A stretch of 64,000 bases of DNA from Manduca sexta (Eukaryota > Arthropoda > Insecta > Lepidoptera > Sphingidae): contig NC_051123.1 of NCBI RefSeq assembly GCF_014839805.1, positions 11,390,727-11,454,726 on the forward strand, written 5' to 3'. Under the pieces are notes generated by a model. That model saw only the letters and a list, made by a program, of their open reading frames with translations. It had not been told where the DNA came from and did not search any database. The position numbers and the translations under genes were made by a program. This document shows positions 44,666 through 55,797 of the stretch, piece by piece (the stretch's first letter is position 1; each line of letters starts with the position of its first letter).

Positions 44666-45577
44666 TAAAACATAATTGCGCTACCATTATACTGTTAAAC
44701 TAATCCAAGCAGACTATAGTATACTAAAACCTAACTTTCTTAAAAATTTACCTGAGAAAAGGATTGGTATTCGAAACCTGCCTATGATAGGGCAGACAAT
44801 GTCAACTTTGTTAGAATCATCGAACATCTAAAAATCGTTTCGATCTTTGGCGATACCATCTCGCTGTGTCTCGTGTATATCATTAATGTACACGTGATAT
44901 CCAGATTAATATTCTAAGCCAAGATTATCTGCACGGAAGCTAGAAAAAACTGTTTTACGATTCTAAACTACGAACACATTGCAAATTGTTTGAAGTACAT
45001 TGTTTTATTTTTAAGTACTTTATGCTAATAACACTCATAGTTGATTGTTCGTTTGTGTACAATTGTGTGTCGTGTGTGTAAAATTATATATAAATATGAA
45101 TCTTTTGGACTACAGAGACTCCTAATAATAAAGTCATATACGTACGCGCGGGAAGCCTTACTCGTACATTCAGTTAAAACTTAAAGTCGTAATTTCCATT
45201 TGAATAACATTAGTCAAAGTCATAGAAGAAAAAAACAAATTTCCCATCATGTGCGCACAATTTGCAGAGTTGAGTGCACAATCAGTTTCGAAGATAATTC
45301 TGTTGGAGTAACACATGTAATACTTTTTTCTGAATCCGAAGATCAATGTAAGTAAATTTGAGCCATTTTATTGTGTTTTTCATCATACTTATCTATTTGA
45401 AAAGATATAACACTGGCTTATCACTATATATAATAAAAATATTAGTGATACAACAAATCGGATATACTTGGTGGGTATTTCTAAAGAAAGTGGTGGCTGA
45501 AAATGTATCCAGAAAATTAACAATGACTTGAGCGATTATTGACTTTACCATATAGTGGTACCTATAAGTAAACGATA

Positions 45578-45954
45578 GGGTATTTGATTATTTTTAGAAC
45601 TTTTATAAAATATACGTCATATAGATTTTAAAACAGAAGAAATTATTGAAATCTGGTAAAAAATCCACAATTTATAAACCATTGAAATTTAGTAGGAAGC
45701 GTGAGTGGCGAAAAACAGAAAAGGGACGAAATACTTGCATGTGACGTTAGCGGGCATTACGATGCGTGTGAAAGAAGGAGATGGGGCGATATCCTCGACC
45801 CACACCCACTCCTGCACGTAACAATATTTGAAATTTGAATTATTAACTCATTTCTAATCAAATTTTAATGTTGTCTTCACAGAAGGATTTTTCTTTTGTA
45901 CTAATTGCTGTTACATATTATACAATGCACAAAATCAAACATAGTCAAATACCC
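45578..45954. mobile_element. MITE with GGGTATTTGA terminal repeats and TA duplication
   Basis: The left end GGGTATTTGATTAT and right end (reverse complement) GGGTATTTGACTAT are flanked by TA on both sides, as in Tc1/mariner-type insertions. The interior has GAAATTATTGAAATC and GACGTTAGCGGG. A diverged copy is at 49396-49754. Confidence 0.6.
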
Positions 45955-46564
45955 TATTGGACTTGATTTACTTTTATAAAAGAGAAGTGCAACCGGTCCT
46001 AAAAATACAATTGAATGACTTTATGAATTTGTTTGACTTTCGTATTATCTTGAAATTAAATGGATAAGCCGCTAATGAATTTGCCAAAGACATAGATAGT
46101 GACCTTTGGTCTTTTCAACCCCACCTTGAACCAAATGGTTCAGAAACTCATAATTTTGTCGTACAATTAACCTGTAATAGTTTTGACCATACGTGTGCCC
46201 TTCTAATATTAATATTACAAGGTTAATAGTCTGGCCGGCATAAATGTGTCAACCATCCGTGGATATATTTATTTCTTGTTGGTTGATATGTTTTTTGCCT
46301 TCACTTAATATCAGGTGCAGTGAAGCCATTTTGCCGTTCCATCAATAAAAAAAGACTAAGCCCTACTTTTACCATTTTCCTGGATTCGTTCAGAATGGCT
46401 GTTTATTCCGGGAAAGAACTTTCACAGAAACTATGAAAAAGCTATCCAGCCAATTAAATATTATGGCATTGTTACTATCTAAGCCTAAGCACACGTGGTG
46501 TCTCGTAATGCGAGAAATTAATCACCTCTTATCATCTTTAAAAACTAGTTAATAATAATAATAA

Positions 46565-46900
46565 TTATATCAGCCCTATATTATACACTGTCCCACTACT
46601 GCGCTCGAGTCTCCTCTACTACTGGGAGGGATAAGACCTTAGTCCACCACGCTGTCTTACTGCGAATTGCCAGGATTCACACACCTTTAATATACCTATA
46701 GAGAACTTCTCAGGTATGCCGGTTTCCTTACGATGTTTTCCGTCACCGTTAAAGGAAGCGATTATTAAGAGCGATCATTCACAAAGAATACACACATAAT
46801 TATGGAAACGTCAGAAGTGTGTGCCCTTGGAATTTGAACTTGCGGGCATTCATATCAGCATTTCGTTTCACACCCAACTAGGTTGTCGCCGCTTAAAGAC
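46565..46900 (+). repeat. SINE-like lepidopteran dispersed repeat (fuller copy)
   Basis: CTGTCCCACTACTGCGCTCG, CTTAGTCCACCACGCTGTC, AGAGAACTTCTCAGGTATGC, AAGAATACACACATAATTAT, GTGTGTGCCCTTGGAATTTG, ACCCAACTAGGTTGTCGCCG. It ends about 135 bp upstream of the CRAL-TRIO start codon. Confidence 0.7.
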
Positions 46901-47034
46901 TAGTTATAAACATAGAAATCATTGAAGCTAATGTTAATTGGTTTTCCCACAGAATCAAGACAAACCATTTTAAACTTGATACATTTTTCTCCGATTTTAG
47001 TATACCGTGATTGCGTTTCATATTCATCAGAAGC

Positions 47035-49914
47035 ATGGAGAAGTACGTCGTGAACAGATTTCCTTTACAAGACGAGTACAAGAAGCAGACAGGGATCAGT
47101 CCGCAGGACATCGCCAGGCTGCGACAGTGGCTCGCCACGCAGCCGCATCTGCCACAAGACGTCACAGGTAAATTCCGATCTTGAGCATCATCGGTAAACG
47201 CCTCAAAGTAACATTTTTTGCATATTGTTACCGAGTGTGTTACGTAAAGTTAATACATGTAAAACGCTACGCATTTTTTTATTTCTTTGTATGACGAGAC
47301 GAGCTTGCCGTTCGCCTGAAGGTAAGCGATACGACTAACGACAAACCGTAGAAACACCATCCAACACCTTGAATTACAAAGTATTGTTTGGTATTCTACT
47401 GCGCTCGCAATCCTGAGACATGATAAGTTAAGTCTTATTATATCCAGTAGGTACACTGGCTACAATGTTCTTCAAACCGGAACACAACAGTGAATACACG
47501 CTGCTGCTTGGCGGCAGTAAGAGACATTGCGGTGGTACCTACCCAGGCGGACTTTCACAAAGAGAGACTTAACATTACGCATGCATTGCCCCATTAACTC
47601 AAGTAGCTACACGTGTTGCACCGTCAGCAGGAAGTGACCACCAGTGACGACAATTGGAGCACATACCACCTCATCAACCACGCCGCATTCGTGGTCTAGC
47701 ATCGAACGATTATCGACATAGTTTAATTAGTTGTAATTGATAATATTATAATTTTGTATTTTAAATTATATTTCGTATTTAATATTTTTTTTGCGATCAA
47801 CGGCTGTGAACTCATGTAGTAATTTGTGACTGTTGATTGCACAATACAAATAAAAATAATTATGTGTCACCGTGTATTATCACACGTAGTTTTTCTTTCT
47901 AAGAGGATCCACGTATATCTTTGTATCGATGGCTCCAGACATTATATTGATGATATATTTGCAGATCTGGATCTAATCCTCGTATACCACTGCTGCAACC
48001 GCAGCACGGAGATGTCCAAGCAGGTCGTCGACCTGCACTTCACGCTGCGGTCGTTATTCACCAAGCTTTTCAAAGACCGCTTCTATGACGATCGGATAGA
48101 AAATATACTCAACTTAATGTAAGTTACCCGCTCACTGAAGCTAAAGCTTTTGTTTCATTATTTATGACTCTATTACCATTTACTGGCCGTAATTCCAGAG
48201 TCAGAGTTGTGGGACTACTTTGACCTAATCTTTAGCCATCGCGAATTTGAACTGGTTTTAATTCTAATATTAAATATCAGTTGTCTTGACCAAATCGAGT
48301 TCATTATTGGATCGAAATTAGAATTACGTATACGATCGAGTATTTGTGTGGCCTGTGATACACCAAAAGTACCTACGGTAAATTAACATGTGCAATTTTA
48401 ATATCTGAGTCGAAAACATTTCATATATCTTAAATTGTTAATATTGAGGGGAGCTCATATAATTAAATAACGATTGTATTTTTCAAGATATTTAAATAGT
48501 ATAACACTACGGCAGAATAAGTACATTGTCTTTGTTTCGGGTATTTATTACCAACGAAAAAAGAAATGCCGTAAAACTTCAAAGTTCCAATCGGGCAGAG
48601 ATTGACAAAATGTAATGCTATCGAGCAATAAAATGCAGTAAGTATATTAATGCTATCGTTTACGTATAATTTAATATCTCGATGCCAACCCTAAATTTCA
48701 AACAGAAACGAATGTTTAGGTATAGATGAGATAAACGCAATATCAGTTTGCTCGATATCGGAGTAGACTCGAGAACTCAGCAAGGTAGTCGTGAATATTA
48801 TTACTTAGTTAATATATCCATTGCAGATTAATCAAGCCTCTTCAATTGCGAACGAAGGAGGGATACACCGTTTTGTACACATGCTTCCTTGATACGGACC
48901 CCAAGAAATTTGTCTTCGCTGAAACTATCAAGTAAGTCGTATTTTCGATAATATTCCAATAAAATAAGCGGAATAACTCGATGCACTTTGTATTAAACTG
49001 CAAACCGACCGAACAAATAAAAAACCTGACATAGTAGCATGTCGTGTCGTGCGTACATGTCTTTGTATTAAGTTAGACAGGCCGGTATAATTTTAACGAC
49101 TATGTACAGATCGTCTCTTGTTTTTTTATACTATCAGCTCCAAAAGTAATGTGATTTATTACAAATATGCAGTAACGGATGCTTTATAGAAAGGAAGGAC
49201 CAACTTCTGGTTACAAGAAAGACTAGCAAAAGAAAGACGACCAGGAGAGACCTGATGATAAAAAATTAGTAGCGTTAATGGGCACCTAAATCAACCTTTA
49301 GCTAGGAAGAATAGGAAAGAGGAAAGAAATAAGTCTTGGACATTTCTTTCTATTGATAATACTAGGGAGGATAAACTTTCTCGAACCTGGTAACAGGGTA
49401 CCGGACTCATTTTTGTTCTTAACTATTACCAAATATTTACATAACATTACACAGAAGGAATTATTAAAATCCCGTAAAAAATCAACAAGTTATAAGTCTT
49501 TGAAGTTCGGTGGAAGGGGTAATTAACAAGAAATATAAAAGAGACGAAATACCCACATGTGACGTCATCGGGAATTAAAGAAAGAGATGAAGCGATATCC
49601 CCACATCGCGCCCATTTCTGCACATTACAATATTTTAAATATGAATTACTCGCTCATTTTTTAACCAATTTTTATGCAGGTTTTGCAGGAGTTTTTGTTT
49701 TTCTTATTATTAACATATAGAATAATGTACAAAATCAAGCATAGGCCGGCCCCCTATTCTTTCCAGGTCAGTCCTTATGCTAATCGATCTGTGGCAGTTT
49801 GAAGAAGGCACATGGCCTGGCTTTATAATCATCTTTGATCTGGCGGGCATGAAACTTGGACATCTCTCCAAAATAGATTTGCACGTCATGCAGCAGTTTT
49901 TGTTTTACTTGCAG
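47035..49914 (+). CDS. CRAL-TRIO lipid-binding protein, 5' half (four exons)
   Basis: Exons 47035-47167, 47965-48118, 48827-48931 and 49767-49914 join with GT/AG borders and matching phases into 540 nt, 180 codons, no stop. Residues 1-44 start MEKYVVNRFPLQDEYKKQTG and have ARLRQWLATQPHLP, the CRAL-TRIO N-terminal helix. DLDLILVYHCCN..EMSKQVVDLHFTLRSL is the helical linker. LIKPLQLRTKEGYTVLYTCF opens the lipid-binding core, and SVLMLIDLWQFEEGTWPGF ends exon 4 before a GTAAGG donor. The family carries hydrophobic ligands such as retinoids or tocopherols. The following exons (LKG..FLNAP onward), seen in the paralogue at 31.5 kb, were not found between 49915 and 54900, so the gene is 3'-incomplete or its last exons are very diverged or relocated. 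ATG 47037 context is AAGC-ATG-G. Confidence 0.88.
47283..47590. repeat. Dispersed lepidopteran repeat in CRAL-TRIO intron 1
   Basis: GAGCTTGCCGTTCGCCTGAA, GGTAAGCGATACGAC, TTACAAAGTATTGTTTGGTA, GCTGCTTGGCGGCAGTAAG and GTGGTACCTACCCAGGCGGA are familiar phrases of an abundant repeat. A second copy is at 50572-50765. Confidence 0.6.
49396..49754. mobile_element. Diverged MITE abutting CRAL-TRIO exon 4
   Basis: Collinear with 45578-45954 (GAAGGAATTATTAAAATCCC, GAGACGAAATACCCACATG, CAAAATCAAGCATAG). Its right tip CCCCCTATT lies 10-15 bp before the exon 4 acceptor, so the splice acceptor tract CCCCCTATTCTTTCCAG partly comes from the element. Confidence 0.5.
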
Positions 49915-50109
49915 GTAAGGTTTATAGAAACTCATTGAGATTTATTCATGGACTTACACGATGATTATTTCATTTAAAGCGTGTTAGCACCTCAGTGAAC
50001 TTGTGAAACAATAAATGTCCTAAATCAATAAAAATTAATATCATGACCAATAAAATAAAATAAAAAATTGAATTAGTTTAAACGGTATTTAAAGATGAGA
50101 ATTATAAAA

Positions 50110-50335
50110 CTTTTTATAACGGGTACATCTCCGAAGAAAGGGTGCAGATATTGCACTCACATTTAAACAAAAAAAACACACACATCACGCATTTATCCCC
50201 GTAAGGGCATGCAGAGGCGCAATTAGGGCACCCACTTTTCACCAAGTTTATGCCGTCCCATGATGTGATAGGGGCGAGCCTATCGCCATATTGGGCACAA
50301 ATTCCAGACTCCGGGCTGATACTGAGCATATTCAA
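50110..50335 (-). repeat. Dispersed repeat (56570 family, inverted)
   Basis: CACTTTTCACCAAGTTTATG, CCGTCCCATGATGTGATAGG, GGCGAGCCTATCGCCATAT, AGACTCCGGGCTGATAC: the reverse complement of the family at 56560-56760; another relative lies at 53480-53760. Confidence 0.55.
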
Positions 50336-50571
50336 ACAACTTAACTTTAGTGATAGAGGCCAAGCTTAACGCTTTATTGTCTTCTACTAAATAAATTCTT
50401 AATAAACAGATACCGGTCAGTTTAGCAAAATAAAAATGCGTCGAGGTCTGTATGGCGTAGATGAGAACTGAGAACATATTTTTTTATTCATTCCCATAGA
50501 GTGTTAAATCTCATTTATTACACGTATGTGTCCTGCTGTTTGCAAAACTAGGATATATGCTTTGAATGTCG

Positions 50572-50765
50572 AGACGAGCTTGCCGTTCGCTTGATGGTAA
50601 GCGATACGACCGACCTTTAACAGCAGAAAACCATCCCACACCTTCAATTACAAAGTATTATTTGGTATTCCACTGCGCTCGCCATACTAAGACATGAGAT
50701 AAGTCTTATTATGTCCAGTAGTGACACAGGCAACAATGTCCTTCAAACCAGAACACAACAGTGTT
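50572..50765. repeat. Dispersed lepidopteran repeat, second copy
   Basis: GAGCTTGCCGTTCGCTTGAT, GGTAAGCGATACGACC, TTACAAAGTATTATTTGGTA, GTCCTTCAAACCAGAACACA; same orientation as 47283-47590. Confidence 0.6.
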
Positions 50766-50769
50766 TATT

Positions 50770-52600
50770 GTATGAAATAAAACCACACCGGATAATCTGA
50801 TCGGTTTCTCAGTCCATATAAAAGACTAGATAGTAAATTTAATGAATATCTTTACAATATCTCTATTGTAGACAGCATTTTTCTTATTAAAAATAATAGT
50901 ATGAACTTAAATAAAACATCATAAGTGCTGGGGTATAAAATTACAACAAATATTAATAAAATAATGAGTAAATTTGGAAACGAACTCATGATTTGAAGCA
51001 CATACATTGTCGAACGAATCGTCGAGTTTTATAAAATTGTCGATAGCTTTGCACGAGGCTGTTCCACATTAATGAAATAAATCTGATGAATATAATAATA
51101 ATAATAAAATTGTTTATATTATTTAAATATAGTAAAATGTCTATTGGTAAATGCTTTTTTAATCCGTTAAGTATTTACAATGATCTAGTGATTAAGAAAT
51201 CTCGAAATTGTATATTGGTAATATAGATTGAATCACAATTCTTGAAGCACACTGAAGTTTCCAAGGAAGGTACTCTGGTTCGAATAATATTATAAATTAT
51301 TAAAATCGTTCCCAATAATACAAGAGAAGATCAAAAACATAGCAAGTAAGCGAAACGATTTCATCAGTGCAGTTTCAATTGTAATAACTAGCACTTTATA
51401 AACTTTTATGAAGAATGCTTCTCTTTCCCATGTTGATTTTACATTAAATATAATATGTATTATATTAAAAGTTCTTCGACAGGCTTCACTGCATCTTTAT
51501 ATGGATAATATTTTGTCGTTTCAAAATCTTCAGAACTTAAATCATTGCCTCTATATTCGAAGTCATGCCGGTTTTTTGGTAATTTTCTTAACGTTTAATC
51601 ATTTGTAGCTCTGTCTTCGTTTGTAGCAAAATCACTCCAGGCTAAAACTATGTTAGATTCAACATAACCGTTAATTGTAACGTTGTCTATATGCGTTAAA
51701 ACTTTAGTTATTATAACGAGTTTGTTTTAGTTTGTTATAAAATCACTGTGGCCTCTTCTAGTTGCTATACTTTGTCGAGTATAATATATGCCAACAACTA
51801 CAATTTATTCACAGCCATCTTATACAATGTTAAACCGGTTACTAAAAACCTCAAAGGAAATATATTTTACAAAGATAATGTGGTTCAGTAATGGTTTATA
51901 CAATGACTTAGGTATAGTGTTACTTCCCACGATTTATTTTGTTAAGACAGACACTTAATTTAACCCACTGCGCCTGTTGGTAAGCAGAAAAGTCCACATA
52001 AAGTGTGTCGACACCCACTACAACATGTCCCCTGCCTTTCGTAAACAATTACGTTATAATTCTGCATTGATAACCTTTCGGAATAAGACGTGAGCTTATG
52101 TACAGTCAGCCGGAAAAGTAACTGAACAAATAAAATTTTTCATATCGCCTATATATGTTCATTACAATTTAAAAATTTTATGAAGTAAAGTGAATTCCTT
52201 TTATTTATTTTAGTGAAGATAAAAAATGGTTTGAACACAAAATGTAAATGCGATTTGAAGTTTGGTGACTGTAGATTGAATTACTTACGGTTCGCTGGTA
52301 TCCTGAAATGGGTGGGTAGAGATGCTTCTGAAGCTACTACGTTTTGATGAGCTTATTTATACGTCATTGTGTAATGTAATAGCAAGCCCATTACGTAGAA
52401 ATGTCAATTAGGGTAAAATAAAGAGTTTATAGAAACGAAAAAAAAAAATATTTTTGAGAATTTCAGGATGTAGATGATACGGGATATAATAACATCAAAA
52501 TTTGAATGACGCTGTATTAATAATTTCATAGATGTCCCTCGTACAATAAGTCGAGCTAACTAGTTTAATCATTTAATTTTATAAAAATCTATAATAAATC
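50770..52600. other. Intergenic stretch, no confident feature
   Basis: AT-rich. A 41-codon minus-strand frame near 51600-51472 (includes NDLSSEDFETTKYYPYKDA) reads protein-like but has no family match I can name. No exon resembling the missing CRAL-TRIO 3' exons was seen. Confidence 0.4.
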
Positions 52601-52602
52601 TA

Positions 52603-52775
52603 TACTAATATTTTAAAGCTGAAAAGTTATTTGTTTATTTGAACGCGCTAATCTCAGGAACTATTAAACTTTGATTTTCATTAATAGGAAGCAACATTAC
52701 TCCCGAGTCCTATAAGCTAGTTTTTATTCCGGAAAATCTTTTTCACGCGGGCAGAGCTGTAGGAAAAAACTAATA
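52603..52775 (-). mobile_element. Lep1/Helitron-like repeat
   Basis: TATACTAATATTTTAAAGCT, GAACGCGCTAATCTCAGGAA, TTTTCACGCGGGCAGAGC. Related to 54135-54330 and to the end of the 38-kb element. Confidence 0.55.
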
Positions 52776-53149
52776 TGTAATCAAAATGGAAACGAAATAT
52801 ATATAAATTATAATTACCATATTTTTTTTTATTACAATACGTATTAATTGCGTAAATTTTTGGAGGTAGACGTCAAGGTTACGTTATTTTTGTCCAAGTT
52901 GTCATTTAGGGTTCAACGCCACAACCCATATAATGCTAGTTAGTTTAATTCAAAGACGATCCTGACAACTGCCGATCAACTATGAAGTTCAGATATACAT
53001 AGTTATATCTTGACAAACTACATATAATGTAAAATGTAAATGCCAAGCATTTTTTATTTTATTTGGTGAAATTATTAAGTGCACTATAGCCTAAAAGTCT
53101 GGGAATGTAATCGCCTGCCGATAAGAATGTCCGCATTGGTAAGGTATAT

Positions 53150-53320
53150 GAAAAACGCACAACGCCAGCGTGGTGGACTAAGGCTCCTTAAATCCTCTCA
53201 GTAATAGCGGAAACTCGTTCCCCCTCCCGGCCTTCGTCGCTGACGTGAAACCTTTTAAAAAAACAATCCACTCAGTAGTAGAGGAGATCTGTGCCCGGCA
53301 GTAGGCAGTATGGAAGACAA
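53150..53320 (-). repeat. SINE-like repeat fragment, inverted
   Basis: CAGCGTGGTGGACTAAGG and CAGTAGTAGAGGAGATCTGT are the reverse complement of the 4212 and 46565 family. Confidence 0.5.
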
Positions 53321-53479
53321 GGCTTACAATAGAGAACCTATTGGACTTTGTACCTAGAATAATCGATGTGTTTACAAACCCTCACGTTATAAAATAATCT
53401 TTTATAAGGCATTCAAAACGTATGTTGTTAAGTTCAACCTATAAGCAGTTTTGCTGGTGGTAGAATATATTTTATATCC

Positions 53480-53760
53480 GCTCGGATAGCGAGTACCGTA
53501 CACCAGGTTTTAAAACTCGCCATAGTGGCCCACGTAAGTGTGTCGCGTTCCGGGATCAGCCTGTGTATGTCTGCGTCCGACAGGGCTGCATAATTATGTC
53601 GATGGGTAATCATTTCTCGTCAGTCGACATTCTATAGGACCCCACTACACTTACCATCAGGTGTAGTGGAGTCACTTTGTCGTGCACTAACTAAGTGCAC
53701 CAATTGCGCCTCTGCCCGCCCCTTCGGAATAAAAGATGTGGGTGTGCGTATTTTACATAT
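53480..53760. repeat. Dispersed repeat related to 56570 family
   Basis: CCATAGTGGCCCACGTAAGT, ACCATCAGGTGTAGTGGAG, GCGCCTCTGCCCGCCCCTTC, AAAAGATGTGGGTGTG. Confidence 0.5.
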
Positions 53761-54134
53761 CCTTGCCTTGTTATCCGGGGTACAACTGTTGCGGTTCAAT
53801 GTACATTAGATCTTTTGTACCTACTTTGGACAATTTCATTTTTTTGTAACAATTACTATTGACAACCATTTTGACTATTAATACAATGTATTTTCGTTAA
53901 GGCTTGCAGATTCGGTCAAAAACAATAGATTTTGAGCCATTAAGCCCTATCCGGGACTCAATAGGTTTCAAGAAATTTAACATTTATTGAATTTAAGGAT
54001 AAAACTCTTACCTGACCAAATAAATTCCAAAAATGAAATAAAAAACTGCTTGCTTTATGGTGATTAGGATTTTTTGTTGTTTTCGAGTATTTAACATTTT
54101 AAAAATCAGAAATAAAGTCCTCGAATTTGAATTT

Positions 54135-54330
54135 GAATCTATACAAATATCATAAAGCTGAAGAGTTTGTTTGTTTGATAAACACGCCAATCTCAGGAAA
54201 TATCAAACTGATTTTGTATTTTTTCGACTATGCGGAAGCAAAATTACTCCTGTGTTGTGGCTATTGTTTATCCCAACTTTTTATGATTTTTTTCCACGCG
54301 GGCTTGGTCGCAAGCGGAAACAAGTAAACA
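54135..54330 (+). mobile_element. Lep1/Helitron-like repeat
   Basis: TCTATACAAATATCATAAAG, GCCAATCTCAGGAAATATC, TTTCCACGCGGGCTTGGTCG, AAGCGGAAACAAGTA. Confidence 0.55.
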
Positions 54331-54888
54331 ATAAAATGTAAAATGAATACGGTACGTATGAAATTATAGCCCTAAATCTATCAAATTCCTATATTGAGTA
54401 TATGTAGGAAAATACTGTCATAGGTATAATATCCCAATGCAACTCTCATCACCTATTTTTTAACGGTCATAGTCTCAAAAACTCTCCGAAGTACAACAGG
54501 TTTATATATGATTATTATCACACATGTGCCGGCTATTCTTTAACAGCGTGTGCGACGACCATTTATAGCATTCACAAAAAACCATTATTCTAATTTATTC
54601 AATAAATGTCGAAGTACATTAGGACCTGTTTCATAACTTCTGAGTAAATACTACTCGTCACATAAATGTATAAGCCGACCAAATACAAAAGTCACACTCT
54701 AATCGAAGCTCCCAAATAAAGGGTGATAAAATTATTCCTATCAATATTACCTGTATAATACGACAACTGTTAAGTTAATTCTCATCATGTTTTACATGAT
54801 AAATCTGCATAAATTTATATTCTATTCGTACTCAATGAAATTGCCACACATCCTAAAATCGTGACGTTAATTCATATTATCATAAGGA

Positions 54889-54928
54889 TATTTATATCAA
54901 CGGGCGGTGTCAAACGATTTAGTTTCAA
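54889..54928 (+). promoter_or_regulatory. Probable core promoter of first SDR gene
   Basis: TATA-like TATTTATATC at 54889-54898 lies about 60 bp before the start codon; initiator-like TTTCAATTT about 30 bp later would leave a 5' leader of roughly 30-35 nt. Confidence 0.45.
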
Positions 54929-54956
54929 TTTGTGTCTTGTGTGTTACGTTTGAGCG

Positions 54957-55709
54957 ATGAGCTTCTCTGGGAAAGTGGTGATGATGACCGGAGGTAGCTC
55001 TGGTATTGGTGCGGCTACGGCTCTAGCCTTTGGTAGAGAAGGAGCCCGCGTCGCCATCGTTGGCAGAAACCAAGCAAAACTGGCTAGCGTCGCTGCCACC
55101 TTCACTGGCCTGCCACAACCGCTAATAATAGCTGCTGACATTGCTGACAACAACCAAGCTTCAACTATAATACAAAGAACTATCAAAGAGTTCGGAAAAC
55201 TTGACGTTCTCGTCAACAACGCAGGGATGTCTCATAACGGAAGCATTCTTGAAGGAAACCTCATGGCAGCTTACGATAACGTAATGGCAACGAATCTACG
55301 AGCGCCGATCCACCTGACAACCCTTGCAGCACCACATTTAATCAAAGCGAAAGGGAATATCATTAACGTATCGAGCATATTAGGGTTGACAACTACTCCG
55401 ATGCACGTTTTGATGGCATATTCTATTTCGAAGGCCGCGTTAAATCAATTCTCAAAAGCCGCAGCCCTAGAGTTAGCCCCCCATGGTGTTAGGGTGAACA
55501 TCATCTCTCCAGGACCGGTGAAGACTGAGATTCTAGAGACCAACAACTTTCCAGGAACATGGGACGATTTCCAGAAGTTGACAGCTTTGAACAGGGTCGC
55601 AAAAGTTGAAGAGATAGCTGACCTGATGTTGTTCCTGGCGAGTGATAAAGCTAAAAGTGTTACCGGAGCCAATTATGTATCGGATAATGGAATGCTTTTG
55701 AGAGTATAA
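54957..55709 (+). CDS. Classical short-chain dehydrogenase/reductase, FabG-like (SDR-A)
   Basis: Intronless, 250 residues, the usual size for classical SDRs. Rossmann-fold TGGSSGIG at 11-18, acidic D61 in AADI, NNAG at 87-90, N113, catalytic S140 in NVSS, Y155 and K159 in YSISK, SPGPVKT at 184-190. The full Asn-Ser-Tyr-Lys tetrad is present, so an active NAD(P)-dependent oxidoreductase is expected; arginine at 37 in VGRN suggests NADP(H). No signal peptide or membrane segment, so cytosolic. The substrate cannot be told: FabG-like insect SDRs include enzymes on steroids, retinoids and fatty carbonyls. First of four paralogues; possible poly(A) signal ATTAAA at 55798. Confidence 0.95.
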   Translation: MSFSGKVVMMTGGSSGIGAATALAFGREGARVAIVGRNQAKLASVAATFTGLPQPLIIAADIADNNQASTIIQRTIKEFGKLDVLVNNAGMSHNGSILEGNLMAAYDNVMATNLRAPIHLTTLAAPHLIKAKGNIINVSSILGLTTTPMHVLMAYSISKAALNQFSKAAALELAPHGVRVNIISPGPVKTEILETNNFPGTWDDFQKLTALNRVAKVEEIADLMLFLASDKAKSVTGANYVSDNGMLLRV

Positions 55710-55797
55710 TTATGTTAGTGTATTTAGATAATTTAAAACTTGTATGGGTTACTGAAATTTCTTGAATGAGACAAATAGAAATTATATAATAATTATA

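Noticed and set aside
47826..48122. 98-codon uninterrupted frame reading through intron 1 into CRAL-TRIO exon 2
   Set aside because: The upstream part has no CRAL-TRIO similarity; the acceptor at 47963-47964 gives a phase match to exon 1, so the spliced model is preferred.
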